Translations under genes and position numbers: made by a program | Shown here: positions 34,468 to 43,880 of the stretch, one piece after another | Layout: every line of letters starts with the position of its first letter | How positions within the stretch are numbered: position 1 is the first letter of the stretch | The notes under the pieces: generated by a model | Database searches by the model: none | The model's input: only the letters and a program-made list of their open reading frames with translations | What the model was told of the DNA's origin: nothing | NCBI RefSeq assembly: GCF_001625695.1 | Contig: NZ_AUXY01000122.1 | Coordinates: 1 to 64,000 of the forward strand | Origin: Pseudoalteromonas luteoviolacea H33-S | GTDB lineage: Bacteria; Pseudomonadota; Gammaproteobacteria; Enterobacterales; Alteromonadaceae | Reading direction: 5' to 3' | Length of the DNA: 64,000 bases

Positions 34468-36975
34468 ATGGCTAAACAGCTTACTCTACTACTTGTCAAT
34501 GCCGAACATGGTGAGCGTCAAACCGTAATAAGAACGTTACAAAAGCTCAATGTATTTCAAATAATAGAGCAAAGCGACACACAAGCCGCTCTACAGCTAT
34601 TAAAAAAGCAAGCTGTTGATCTGGTCATCAGTGGACTGAACGTAGGTAAAATTGATGGCTGGCGGTTCTCGCGTATGATCCGTTCAGGGCTACTCAAGAC
34701 CCCAAAAAACACACCTATTGTTCTGATCCCACCTACCTATTGTGAACGCATAGCTGAGACCACGGCTAGAAGTTACAGCATCGATGCCGTGCTGCCTTTA
34801 GAAAGGCATGACGTACTGCCGCAAGTTCTGGCCAATGTTCTGTCGACTCATCTCGAAAAAAGCAGCAGACTGAATTTACTTCTGTTAGAACCTAATAGTA
34901 AAAAAGCTGCGAGTATCAGCGATCATCTTGCTTTAAGTTTTAGCTGTAATACGGTATCAACCGAAAATGCTGCACTCTCCGAGTTTTTACAAAACGATTA
35001 CTCCATTGTGTTACTCGATGCAACATCTACCCGGGCAGAAAGCACCAAAGAGCTGGTGGCCAATATTCTCCAACATAAGCCTAGCCAAGCAATCGTAACT
35101 ATCATAGATAGTCGAAATGCCGATTATGCAGAGCAACTGCTGCTGCTAGGCGTAACTGATTTTATTAGGGCCCCCTATAATTTATCTTTGTTAAGCAAAG
35201 TCTGTGATCATGCCGCAAGACGTGAAGACTTTATGGTGAGCTATGCTGAGTTTGCCAATAAAGTAGAACAACTCAGTCGCAGAGAGCAAAGCTATAAAGA
35301 ACTCTTCTCTGCGCACCAACGCATTCTTTTACATCTAAATACCGTTGTGCTTGAATTAGACGCCACTGGCTGCATACGCTTTATTAATCCGGCTTGGGAG
35401 CACCTCACTGGGCACAAACTTAAATCGACTTTGGCCACAAAGCTGAGAGAATATGTGCACCCAGATCATCTTCTTGCTTTAAATACGGCCATAACAGATG
35501 TACTCAACGGTCCACACGCATCCAACGTCGAATTACAATTAACACACCAATCAGGCGCTGCAATTTGGGTAGAGTGTCGTTTTCAACTCATTAAAAATCA
35601 GACAAATAGCGCATCGATCACGGCAACAATTGATAACATACATGAACGAAAGGAAGCTGAATTACAGTTACGCCACTTAGCATTACACGATACGCTCACA
35701 GGCCTTCATAACCGTTATTACTTTGACCAACAGCTGAACCATTTCTGCAAAGAGGCCGCGCAAAATCTCAATACAGAACATGCATTAATCTACATTGATT
35801 TAGACCACTTTAAGATCATTAATGACAGTAAAGGCCACCAGCAAGGTGATATTGTGCTCCAAGAGGTGGCTCAACTATTTCGCGCTCATATTGCCCAAGA
35901 GCATCTTATTTTCCGTATAGGCGGCGATGAGTTTGCGATTCTGCTCAAAAATACCCGCTTACTTGATGCCCATATGATCGCAGAGGGTATTTGTAGCGCC
36001 ATTGAAAGTCACCAATTTCACTCTGAAGAAGCCAGCTACACAATCAGTTGCTCAATTGGTTTAACTTTAATTTCACCAAGCAATTGCGATCCAAGCGAAT
36101 GCCTAAAGCAATCTGACATCGCTCTTTATATCGCGAAAAATCTTGGGCGAAATCTGGTTCACTGCTATACCAAAGAAGATGCTAAAAATAGTACCCTACA
36201 AACAGGCTTAGAGTGGGGACATAGTGTTCGAGAGGCACTTAAAAACAATCAGTTTGAACTTCACTATCAGCCTATCTGGGATTTTAAAAACAATCAGATC
36301 GCGTATTTCGAGGCACTACTTCGCCTTGAGATTGATGGTAATTTGGTTTATCCAAATCAATTTATACCCGCACTTGAGCTACTCAATGATACATTTTTAA
36401 TGGATCAGTCTGTGATTAGAGAGAGTATTCGCGCGGTTGCCAATTACCCTGAACTACATCAGCTGTCAGTCAACCTCTCTGCGCAATCGTTTCTCGATGA
36501 ACGACTCATGCCACATATACAGGCTTGCCTGCGCGACTTTCAGGTGCCTGCACACTGCATTATTTTCGAGATCACTGAGTCTGCGAGTATCAATAACCTC
36601 AGTGCAACTCAGTCAATGATCAAGCAACTTAACCAACTCGGATGTCACTTTTCAATTGATGATTTTGGTACCGGTTTCAGTACCTTCAGTTACTTAAAAC
36701 AACTGCCAGCACAGCACGTCAAAATAGATGGTTCATTCGTGCGTGACATGTTAAACGACCCCATTGATCTCGCTTTAGTCAAAGCTGTAAATGATATTAG
36801 TCATTCGCTAGATAAGTGCTCAGTTGCAGAATATGTTGAAACTAAAGAAATTTTTGATGAGTTAAACAAAATTGGGGTCGACTATGGTCAAGGTTACTTC
36901 ATTTCAAAGCCACTCCCTATCGAGCAACTTAAGCATCAATTAGAAACTATTTTATCCCTAAAAACAGCATGCTAA
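34468..36975 (+). CDS. Response-regulator-like PAS-GGDEF-EAL protein
   Basis: This 835-residue cytoplasmic protein has a first receiver-like domain (about 5-125) in which the phospho-acceptor Asp is replaced by Gly (VISGLN, G56). A second receiver-like domain (about 135-260) keeps Asp in YSIVLLDATS. A PAS domain (about 285-395), an intact GGDEF domain (GGDEF near 490) and an EAL domain with FEALLRLE and IDDFGTGFSTFSYL follow. It is therefore a likely two-way c-di-GMP enzyme with phosphorylation possible on at most one receiver. No histidine kinase gene is adjacent. The ribosome binding site is weak. Confidence 0.88.
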   Translation: MAKQLTLLLVNAEHGERQTVIRTLQKLNVFQIIEQSDTQAALQLLKKQAVDLVISGLNVGKIDGWRFSRMIRSGLLKTPKNTPIVLIPPTYCERIAETTARSYSIDAVLPLERHDVLPQVLANVLSTHLEKSSRLNLLLLEPNSKKAASISDHLALSFSCNTVSTENAALSEFLQNDYSIVLLDATSTRAESTKELVANILQHKPSQAIVTIIDSRNADYAEQLLLLGVTDFIRAPYNLSLLSKVCDHAARREDFMVSYAEFANKVEQLSRREQSYKELFSAHQRILLHLNTVVLELDATGCIRFINPAWEHLTGHKLKSTLATKLREYVHPDHLLALNTAITDVLNGPHASNVELQLTHQSGAAIWVECRFQLIKNQTNSASITATIDNIHERKEAELQLRHLALHDTLTGLHNRYYFDQQLNHFCKEAAQNLNTEHALIYIDLDHFKIINDSKGHQQGDIVLQEVAQLFRAHIAQEHLIFRIGGDEFAILLKNTRLLDAHMIAEGICSAIESHQFHSEEASYTISCSIGLTLISPSNCDPSECLKQSDIALYIAKNLGRNLVHCYTKEDAKNSTLQTGLEWGHSVREALKNNQFELHYQPIWDFKNNQIAYFEALLRLEIDGNLVYPNQFIPALELLNDTFLMDQSVIRESIRAVANYPELHQLSVNLSAQSFLDERLMPHIQACLRDFQVPAHCIIFEITESASINNLSATQSMIKQLNQLGCHFSIDDFGTGFSTFSYLKQLPAQHVKIDGSFVRDMLNDPIDLALVKAVNDISHSLDKCSVAEYVETKEIFDELNKIGVDYGQGYFISKPLPIEQLKHQLETILSLKTAC

Positions 36976-37040
36976 TCAAAACGGGGAAAAAAGTCGCTGC
37001 AGTCGATTAAAAACTCAACTATAATAAAAGCTCGCAATGA

Positions 37041-37082
37041 ATGTCTTCTTTTTTAACTTATATACATATAAGTAGAAGACAT
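37041..37082. repeat. Long two-part dyad before a small membrane gene
   Basis: Outer arms ATGTCTTCT (37041-37049) and AGAAGACAT (37074-37082) enclose inner arms ACTTATAT (37056-37063) and ATATAAGT (37066-37073). In RNA this gives 17 base pairs with a 6-nt bulge on the left side. There is no T-tail, so it is not an ordinary terminator. It could be an operator, an RNA structure or the 5' end of a small RNA. Confidence 0.6.
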
Positions 37083-37128
37083 GCAATGGATTTGAGCACA
37101 TCTCGTAATGGAATTCGGGGAGATAAGT

Positions 37129-37326
37129 ATGTTTCAGTTTATTCTGTTTCTATCACTGGTGCATTGTTTGATCACACTACAATGTTACCGCTGCGCCAAA
37201 CAAAAAGGGTATCCAACTAAGCTATTCACGGTATTAGGATTCGTGCCGTATTTTAACCTAGTTGTATGGGTATACTTATTATTTTTACCCAATATTATGT
37301 CACAGAGCAAGCTCAGTTCGACTTAA
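37129..37326 (+). CDS. Small two-helix membrane protein, unknown
   Basis: This protein has 65 residues from the ATG at 37129, which has GGGGAG 7 nt upstream. An earlier in-frame ATG at 37108 has no site. Two hydrophobic stretches (about 2-18 and 36-58) flank a basic loop, CAKQKGYPTKLF. It ends at a bidirectional terminator shared with oxyR. Family not recognised; likely real because of the good ribosome binding site and membrane pattern. Confidence 0.6.
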   Translation: MFQFILFLSLVHCLITLQCYRCAKQKGYPTKLFTVLGFVPYFNLVVWVYLLFLPNIMSQSKLSST

Positions 37327-37346
37327 GCAATGATTTCATGCTATTC

Positions 37347-37374
37347 AAAAGCAGTGCTATTGGCACTGCTTTTT
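37347..37374. terminator. Bidirectional terminator, small membrane gene and oxyR
   Basis: AAAAGCAGTGC (37347-37357) pairs with GCACTGCTTTT (37363-37373) around a 5-nt loop. It has A- and T-tracts on both sides and overlaps the last codons of oxyR. Confidence 0.88.
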
Positions 37375-38274
37375 AATAAACTCACCCACTTCATTACTGA
37401 ATAATCTAAAATCACGAATTCTGCCTGTAGTCTTGCGCCACAAAAGACCTATCTCACGATATGCATCCGCTTGAGGCGATAGCGTTACCATAGGCTTCCC
37501 CTCTAAAATGCCGGCGTTGAGCGCCATTTGAGGTAGAAAAGTCACGCCATTTTGGTATTCAACCATGCTCAATAACGTATGCAAATTCGCAGCCTCAAAT
37601 GGGTTAATACACTCACTGCGAGTCAGATTGCACGCGCTCAATGCGTGTCCTGTCATACAGTGCTCACGCTCTAGTAAGAACACACTGTCTTTAGGCAGCA
37701 AATTAAAATCCTCTAGCACTTCAGGGATCGCATAGTCTTGGTGATGGACCAAAGAGAAATGGTCCTTAGTCAAAATCTGCGTATGGAATTTATCGGTTCT
37801 GTACGGCAGAGCTAATATGCCCATATCAATTTGACCGTGCTCCAACTTATCTAGTAGCCTATCACTGGTGTCCTCTACCAATACGAGTTGAAGATTTGGG
37901 AAAACCTCTTGGCAATACTGGTACAAAGGCGCAGCAATAAAGCTAGCAATCGTCGGGATTAACCCCAATACAAGCTTGCCAGACAATGGATTTTTAAAAC
38001 TTTTAGTTAACTCAACAACGCTAATTGAATCATCAATGATTTTCTTCGCTCGCGCAACAACTTCTTCACCCACGTCCGTAAACATCAAGCTACGATTTTC
38101 ACGCTCAATCAATTGACAGCCAAGCGTTTCTTCCAGGTTTTGAATCGCACTACTGAGTGTAGATTGACCGACAAAACATGCCTCTGCAGCACGACCGAAG
38201 TGCTGCTGCTGATGCACAGCAATCAGATATTGTAATTGTTTTATACTTGGTAAGTTATTCACTGGTATACCCAT
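37357..38274 (-). CDS. oxyR: LysR-family peroxide sensor OxyR
   Basis: This 305-residue regulator has an N-terminal winged HTH (HFGRAAEACFVGQSTLSSAI, about 26-45) and an effector domain starting near 95. The redox pair is visible in EREHCMTGHALSACN: two cysteines nine residues apart, as in E. coli OxyR C199 and C208. This distinguishes it from ordinary LysR proteins. OxyR activates catalase, peroxidase and Dps genes on oxidation. None of those is adjacent; the neighbour is the Pit phosphate transporter, whose gene ends 63 bp upstream on the same strand. Start at 38274 has only a weak ribosome binding site. Confidence 0.88.
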   Translation of the reverse strand: MGIPVNNLPSIKQLQYLIAVHQQQHFGRAAEACFVGQSTLSSAIQNLEETLGCQLIERENRSLMFTDVGEEVVARAKKIIDDSISVVELTKSFKNPLSGKLVLGLIPTIASFIAAPLYQYCQEVFPNLQLVLVEDTSDRLLDKLEHGQIDMGILALPYRTDKFHTQILTKDHFSLVHHQDYAIPEVLEDFNLLPKDSVFLLEREHCMTGHALSACNLTRSECINPFEAANLHTLLSMVEYQNGVTFLPQMALNAGILEGKPMVTLSPQADAYREIGLLWRKTTGRIRDFRLFSNEVGEFIKKQCQ

Positions 38275-38337
38275 AAATAAAAAGACCCCAACACCAATGG
38301 CGCTGAGATCTTTTCAAGCTAAAAGTCTGTTTTTTTG

Positions 38338-39606
38338 TTAAACGCCGAACGCGCTTCTCAAAATATAGAATATAACAATAGCAAGGGCTGCACCGACTGG
38401 CAATGTGATAACCCAAGAAACCACAATGTTTCTGATCACACCCATATTAAGTGCTGCGATTCCGCGTGCCATACCAACACCTAAAACGGCACCTACCAAT
38501 GTTTGTGTCGTCGAAATCGGCAAACCAGTACCTGAAGCGATAACAACCGTCGATGCCGCTGCAAGTTCAGCTGCAAAGCCACGACTTGGTGTCAGGTGAG
38601 TAATACCTTCACCAATGGTTTTAATTACTTTTTTACCTAATACAGCAAGACCAACTACGATGCCTAAACCACCTAGTGGTAAGATCCACCAAGCAAGCTC
38701 AGCTTTTTTCGCCATTTCACCGTTGTTTTCTACAATATTTACAACCGCTGCTAGTGGGCCAATCGCGTTTGCTACATCGTTTGAACCGTGTGCAAAAGCC
38801 ATACAACACGCTGTTAGAACCATTAATACAGCAAATACTTTCTCAACATTATTGAACTGCATCTGCTTATCTGCATTTGGATCCATCTTCATACGTGCAA
38901 TAAACACTTTACCAATTAGACCAATCAATACTGCAATACCAATCGCAAGCGCATAGCCTTCAACAGTACCTAGGTTAATACCGATGTGCTTTAAACCCTT
39001 TTTGATCGTAACCAAAGACATTACGAAGCCAGCTAGACCCATGTAGAAAGGCACAAAACGCTTTGCATTAGTAAGCGGTTTGTCTGTATCGAAGATCAGC
39101 TTTTGCGCACTCATAAAGATAAGGTAAGCAATGAAGCCTGAGATTGCAGGCGTTACAACCCAGCTACCTACGATACCAGCTACTTTGCCCCACTGGATAG
39201 CTTCACTGCCTACGGCAACTAAAGCAAAACCGATGATTGCACCAATGATTGAATGCGTCGTTGATACCGGCCAGCCCAGTGCTGACGCTAATAACAGCCA
39301 AGTACCTGCAGCGAATAGTGCCGAGATCATACCTAACACCATTAGTTCAGGGATGTCAGCAAACGGGGCTGCATCTATGATCCCTTTACGGATCGTCGAC
39401 GTTACTTCACCACCTGCTAGGTAGGCACCAGCAAATTCAAAAATCATCGCAATGATGATTGCCTGCTTGATTGTAAGGGCTTTTGACCCCACTGAAGTAC
39501 CCATGGCGTTTGCAACATCGTTTGCACCAATACCATAAGCCATAAAGAAACCAACTGCCGCTGCGATGAGTACTAACATCGAGCCATGAGAAGCAATGAT
39601 ATCCAT
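38338..39606 (-). CDS. pit: Low-affinity inorganic phosphate transporter Pit
   Basis: This 422-residue inner-membrane protein has about ten membrane segments in two homologous halves. The PiT signature occurs twice: GANDVANAMGTSVGSKALT near 27-45 and GSNDVANAIGPLAAV near 274-288. It couples phosphate or metal-phosphate uptake to an ion gradient. The upstream DUF47 gene (177 bp away) is its usual partner. AAGGT precedes the ATG. Confidence 0.95.
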   Translation of the reverse strand: MDIIASHGSMLVLIAAAVGFFMAYGIGANDVANAMGTSVGSKALTIKQAIIIAMIFEFAGAYLAGGEVTSTIRKGIIDAAPFADIPELMVLGMISALFAAGTWLLLASALGWPVSTTHSIIGAIIGFALVAVGSEAIQWGKVAGIVGSWVVTPAISGFIAYLIFMSAQKLIFDTDKPLTNAKRFVPFYMGLAGFVMSLVTIKKGLKHIGINLGTVEGYALAIGIAVLIGLIGKVFIARMKMDPNADKQMQFNNVEKVFAVLMVLTACCMAFAHGSNDVANAIGPLAAVVNIVENNGEMAKKAELAWWILPLGGLGIVVGLAVLGKKVIKTIGEGITHLTPSRGFAAELAAASTVVIASGTGLPISTTQTLVGAVLGVGMARGIAALNMGVIRNIVVSWVITLPVGAALAIVIFYILRSAFGV

Positions 39607-39711
39607 TGAAAAACCTTTAGTGTTTTTTAAACACTGATTATGTATTTATACGCTTATCTCGTCACACTCTTGATTATGAGAACACATATAAATAGTTATT
39701 AAACAAACACA

Positions 39712-39755
39712 ACACCGCCGCTCTCTAGTCTAGGCTTTGAGAGTAACAACGGTGT
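39712..39755 (-). promoter_or_regulatory. Hairpin between the DUF47 gene and pit
   Basis: ACACCG (39712-39717) pairs with CGGTGT (39750-39755), with inner CTCTC (39721-39725) and GAGAG (39739-39743). It may be an attenuator or an mRNA stabiliser between the two genes; no T-run is present. Confidence 0.4.
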
Positions 39756-39782
39756 ACTTCTTTATAAACTATCGCTGATAAA

Positions 39783-40460
39783 TCAGCGTGCTAACATTAC
39801 CTCGAGGCGAGCACCAACACGCTCCGCGATATCGGCTAATTCCCCTACCCACTCGATGATCTTGTATAAAAACATCACATCTACCGGGTTAAGATCAGCT
39901 TCAACTTGACGAAGTTCTTGGCGAATTCTAATTTGCATGTCATCGGTATCTTGTTCAATGGCATCAAGCTCACTCAACATTTTCTCGACTAATACAACTT
40001 CACGGCCTCTGAAGCCTGTTTCTAACAGCTCATCCAGCTCGTTAATCGCTTTAGAGGCTTGTTTGGTTGCATCTACACAACGAGATAGGTATGCAACAAA
40101 CTCTTTTTGAATCGATTCGGGGATCACCATTTCACGACCAACGACTCGACCAGCGATGTCTTTGGCTTTATTGGCAATTTTATCTTGATGGGTAATAAGT
40201 TCCAGTAAATCAGTCCGTTCAACTGGCATAAATAGGCCGCGAGGCAGCTGAAGACGTACTTCTCGCTTAAGCGAATCTGCTTCACGTTCTAGGTTACGAA
40301 TATTAACGCGAAGTGCATCCGCTTCAGTCCACTCCCCTTTGAAGACATGTTCAAAGAACGGGATCAAGCTTTCACTGGCTTGATGCACTATCTTGATGTG
40401 CTCTTCAATCGGCTTTATAGGAGATTTTGCAAAGACTCCTAAAAACGCATTACTAGGCAT
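39783..40460 (-). CDS. DUF47 (PhoU-like) protein, Pit partner
   Basis: This 225-residue all-helical protein of the PhoU-like DUF47 family begins MPSNAFLGVFAKSPIKPIEEH. Such genes commonly sit directly upstream of pit and are thought to control Pit activity. Helical charged segments such as VNIRNLEREADSLKREVRLQ fit a PhoU-type bundle with metal-binding Glu/Asp clusters. AAGGG precedes the ATG. It lies between pit and the phoU-pst operon, all on the minus strand. Confidence 0.9.
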   Translation of the reverse strand: MPSNAFLGVFAKSPIKPIEEHIKIVHQASESLIPFFEHVFKGEWTEADALRVNIRNLEREADSLKREVRLQLPRGLFMPVERTDLLELITHQDKIANKAKDIAGRVVGREMVIPESIQKEFVAYLSRCVDATKQASKAINELDELLETGFRGREVVLVEKMLSELDAIEQDTDDMQIRIRQELRQVEADLNPVDVMFLYKIIEWVGELADIAERVGARLEVMLAR

Positions 40461-40549
40461 AACTGACCCTTAAATCATAATTATATGCATGTGCAAAGGC
40501 CAAGTTTACAGCATTAACCGAAATTGTGAACGATTTTTATCGTGAACTT

Positions 40550-40583
40550 GGGATTAATCGTCCAATTTATTCCGACTAATCCC
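40550..40583 (-). terminator. Hairpin downstream of phoU
   Basis: GGGATTA (40550-40556) and TAATCCC (40577-40583) form a 7-bp stem with a long loop just after the phoU stop. No clear T-tail, so its terminator role is uncertain. Confidence 0.35.
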
Positions 40584-40591
40584 TTGTAAAC

Positions 40592-41293
40592 CTATAAAGT
40601 CTTTTCGATATCTTCTTGAGAGGTATGGCGAATATCTTTACCGTTGACAAAATAAATGACATATTCAGCGATGTTTTGACAGCGATCGCCAATACGCTCA
40701 AGTGAACGTACCGACCAAACCAAGTCCATAATTTTTGGGATAGAACGCGGGTCTTCCATCATATAAGTCATAATTTGGCGGGTAAGCGCTTCATATTCTC
40801 TATCTACTTTGGCATCTTCTTTATGCACTTCAAATGCACGCTGTGCATCCATTCGAGCAAAAGAGTCCAGCACATCATGCAACATTTTAGATACTAGGCG
40901 ACCCATGTTTTCTACATTTACCAGCAGGTGCTGCTGATCTTTGGTGAATGAATCAAGTGCAACTTTGGCGATACGTTCCGCTTCGTCACCAATACGCTCC
41001 AAGTCCGCAATCGTTTTAGCAATGGCGACAACTAATCTTAAGTCACTGGCTGCTGGCTGTCTTTTAGCAATAATACGCGTACACTCTTCATCAATGTTCA
41101 CTTCCATTGCATTAACTTGATAGTCATTCTCACTCACTTTACGCGCTTTGTCCGCATTACTAGTGCTAACGGCATCCAGTGCAAGGTTAAGTTGCTGCTC
41201 AACCAGTCCGCCCATACTTAATACATGATTTCTTACGTTTTCTAGCTCTTCATTAAAGCGGCCAGAGATATGCTTATTAATATTATGTTCCAT
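40592..41293 (-). CDS. phoU: Phosphate signalling protein PhoU
   Basis: This 233-residue protein has two PhoU three-helix repeats. Family motifs such as DYQVNAMEVNIDEECTRIIA, DLERIGDEAERIAKVAL and RSLERIGDRCQNIAEYVIYF are intact. PhoU links the Pst transporter to the PhoR/PhoB two-component system and prevents phosphate toxicity. It is the last gene of the pstC-pstA-pstB-phoU operon. An intercistronic hairpin separates it from pstB. Confidence 0.97.
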   Translation of the reverse strand: MEHNINKHISGRFNEELENVRNHVLSMGGLVEQQLNLALDAVSTSNADKARKVSENDYQVNAMEVNIDEECTRIIAKRQPAASDLRLVVAIAKTIADLERIGDEAERIAKVALDSFTKDQQHLLVNVENMGRLVSKMLHDVLDSFARMDAQRAFEVHKEDAKVDREYEALTRQIMTYMMEDPRSIPKIMDLVWSVRSLERIGDRCQNIAEYVIYFVNGKDIRHTSQEDIEKTL

Positions 41294-41327
41294 CTAAAAC
41301 CCTACCTTTGATAACAACTCCAACAAG

Positions 41328-41348
41328 TTGCCCAGTATGTGGGCAACC
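41328..41348 (-). promoter_or_regulatory. Intercistronic hairpin, pstB-phoU
   Basis: GTTGCCCA (41328-41335) pairs perfectly with TGGGCAAC (41341-41348) around a 5-nt loop. With no T-run it is more likely an mRNA processing or stability element than a terminator. Confidence 0.55.
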
Positions 41349-41361
41349 ACACTGTCATAAA

Positions 41362-42189
41362 TTAACCGTAACGACCTGTGATGTAGTCTTCGGTCTTCTT
41401 CTTCGTTGGTGTTGTAAATAGTGTATTGGTATCTGAATACTCAATGAGCTCGCCCATATACATGAAAGCAGTTTGATCAGATACACGTGCAGCTTGTTGC
41501 ATGTTATGCGTAACAATAACAACAGTATACTTATCTTTTAAATCATTGATGAGTTCTTCGATAACCAGTGTTGAAATCGGGTCTAGTGCCGAGGTTGGCT
41601 CGTCCAGTAGTAATACTTCAGGCTCAATAGCGATAGAGCGCGCAATCACAAGACGCTGCTGCTGACCACCAGAAAGACCAAATGCACTGTCATGTAAACG
41701 ATCTTTCACTTCATCCCAAAGTGCCGCACCGCGCAATGAACGCTCTACAACTTCATCAAGTTTACGCTTGTCTTTAATACCTTGCAGGCGAAGGCCGTAA
41801 ACGACATTTTCATAAATAGACTTAGGGAAAGGGTTTGGTCTTTGGAATACCATACCCACGTTGCGTCGCAGTGCTGCAACATCAACGCTTTTATCATAGA
41901 TATTTTGCCCTTGAAGGTTAATTTCACCTTCAATGCGACATGTATCGACTAAGTCATTCATACGGTTGATACAACGCAATAACGTTGACTTACCACAACC
42001 TGATGGGCCGATAAACGCGGTTACTTGACCCTTTGGGATCAACATGTTGATTTTACTCAGAGCTTGCTTATCACCATAGTAAAGGTCAAGGTCTTTGATC
42101 TCTAAAGCGGTTTGCTCTGGGCTCAAGTTGGCAAGATCTAATTTCGTATTAGCATCTGCGTTATTTACTTGTGGCGCTACTGTAATCAT
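41362..42189 (-). CDS. pstB: Phosphate ABC transporter ATP-binding protein PstB
   Basis: This 275-residue ATPase has Walker A in FIGPSGCGKSTLLRC (about 57-71), the Q-loop in VGMVFQRPNPFP, the ABC signature LSGGQQQR, Walker B in EVLLLDEPTSALD and the H-loop in IVTHNM. It powers the Pst transporter. The N-terminal ~25 residues are an extra tail compared with E. coli PstB (257). It lies 29 bp after pstA. Confidence 0.98.
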   Translation of the reverse strand: MITVAPQVNNADANTKLDLANLSPEQTALEIKDLDLYYGDKQALSKINMLIPKGQVTAFIGPSGCGKSTLLRCINRMNDLVDTCRIEGEINLQGQNIYDKSVDVAALRRNVGMVFQRPNPFPKSIYENVVYGLRLQGIKDKRKLDEVVERSLRGAALWDEVKDRLHDSAFGLSGGQQQRLVIARSIAIEPEVLLLDEPTSALDPISTLVIEELINDLKDKYTVVIVTHNMQQAARVSDQTAFMYMGELIEYSDTNTLFTTPTKKKTEDYITGRYG

Positions 42190-42218
42190 AAAAGGATACC
42201 TATTTCAAATCTGTACTA

Positions 42219-43868
42219 TTAGTGCTCTAGAGCTCTGAATTTTTCGCGTAAGTGGTTACGAATACCAATTGCTGTAATATTTAGCGCAATGATCACCGTA
42301 ACAAGTAAGAAGGCTGTTGCATAGACCAATGGGCGTGCCGCCTCAACATTTGGACTTTGGAAACCAACATCATAGATATGGAAACCTAAGTGCATAAACT
42401 TACGATCTAAGTGAATATAAGGGAAGTTGCCGTCAAGTGGTAAGGTTGGTGCCATTTTTACCACGCCCACTAACATCAGAGGTGCAACCTCACCCGCTGC
42501 GCGCGCAACTGCTAAAATTAAACCGGTCATGATAGCTGGACTGGCCATTGGCACGATAATACGCCATAGCGTCTCCGCTTTTGTTGCTCCCAGTGCTAAT
42601 GAACCATGACGAACTGAACTTGGAATACGTGACAAACCTTCCTCAGTTGACACAATTACAACAGGTAATGTCAAAATAGCCAGTGTCAGCGCTGACCAAA
42701 TTACCCCTGGCGTACCAAATACTGGACTTGGCGCAGCTTCTGGGTAAAACAATTGGTCAAGAGAGCCACCAAGCATATATACAAAGAAACCTAAGCCAAA
42801 TACACCGTAAACAATAGAGGGGACACCTGCCAAGTTAATCACGGCAATACGGATCATTTTAGTCACGGCGTTTTTCGCTGCATACTCGTGTAAGTAAATT
42901 GCTGCTACCACACCAAATGGCGTAACAATCACTGCCATCAACATCACCATGAAAACAGTACCGAAGATCGCTGGGAAGACACCGCCCTCGGTATTCGCTT
43001 CACGTGGGTCATCACTGATGAATTTACCCGTTTGTGAGAAGTAATGACCAACTTTAGCAAAGAAGCCCATATTGTTTGGGAACCACACATCCAGAACTTG
43101 ATAAAGTGGTAAAGTCACTTCTTCGCCGCGCATATCACGTACGACGACATAGTCACGCTTTGCATCACCACGCAGTTCAAACAAACGCATTTCAAACACT
43201 TTGTAGTCTTCACGAAGCTGTGCACGCTGCGCTTCTAGGTCCGCTTTAATTTCTGCTGTTAATTCATTATCAAGCTGATAACCACGCTCCTTTAGGCGCA
43301 ATCTTTCAAGCTCATAGTTAATATGGCCAATATCGCCATTTTGAAGATCTAATGCTTCTTCATTTAAATCTACGGCGCGCTCGACTAACTCTGCTAAACG
43401 CGCAACTGGGTTTTGCGAGACCACCTGACCATCTTCGATGACGCGAACGACATAACCATAAAAGTTACCGTTTTTACTACGTTCAAAAACCGCCATCTCT
43501 TCAGGCACTGATTGACTTTGAATATCCGTTGTTAAAATCCAACGAAAATCTAGCTCAACAAATTCACGGTTACCGGTTTTAACTAGAAGACGCTCTACAT
43601 ACTCGTCTTTATAATCCGATAAATCATACCCAGCAGCGACTAAGCGCTCTTTAGGCACCATTTCACGGTCGTAGATTTCACCGATAACTGTTTGCTTCGC
43701 AACAGAACCTTCAAGCTCAAACTGCACAACTTCTGTTGGCCAAAAGAAGCTCAACCCTTTCCACGCGATCATTGCCAATAGGCCAATCACCGAGATTAAA
43801 CTGATGCTGACTGCACCACCTGTCATCCAGATCCACGGAGATCCTGACTTAAACCATTGTCTTACCAT
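42219..43868 (-). CDS. pstA: Phosphate ABC transporter permease PstA, long form
   Basis: This permease has 549 residues against about 296 in E. coli. A first membrane segment (about 15-37) is followed by a ~250-residue periplasmic domain containing a coiled coil (about 165-240). The permease core then begins near 300 (GGVFPAIFGTVFMVMLMAVI) and includes the EAA-type loop EGLSRIPSSVRHGSLALGAT. Such extended PstA proteins occur in Vibrio, Shewanella and relatives. It starts 12 bp after pstC. The role of the insertion is unknown. Confidence 0.93.
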   Translation of the reverse strand: MVRQWFKSGSPWIWMTGGAVSISLISVIGLLAMIAWKGLSFFWPTEVVQFELEGSVAKQTVIGEIYDREMVPKERLVAAGYDLSDYKDEYVERLLVKTGNREFVELDFRWILTTDIQSQSVPEEMAVFERSKNGNFYGYVVRVIEDGQVVSQNPVARLAELVERAVDLNEEALDLQNGDIGHINYELERLRLKERGYQLDNELTAEIKADLEAQRAQLREDYKVFEMRLFELRGDAKRDYVVVRDMRGEEVTLPLYQVLDVWFPNNMGFFAKVGHYFSQTGKFISDDPREANTEGGVFPAIFGTVFMVMLMAVIVTPFGVVAAIYLHEYAAKNAVTKMIRIAVINLAGVPSIVYGVFGLGFFVYMLGGSLDQLFYPEAAPSPVFGTPGVIWSALTLAILTLPVVIVSTEEGLSRIPSSVRHGSLALGATKAETLWRIIVPMASPAIMTGLILAVARAAGEVAPLMLVGVVKMAPTLPLDGNFPYIHLDRKFMHLGFHIYDVGFQSPNVEAARPLVYATAFLLVTVIIALNITAIGIRNHLREKFRALEH

Positions 43869-43880
43869 GTCATTACTCCA

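Noticed and set aside
40550..40583. phoU terminator
   Set aside because: The stem has a long loop and no T-run; kept only as a low-confidence feature, not as a finding.
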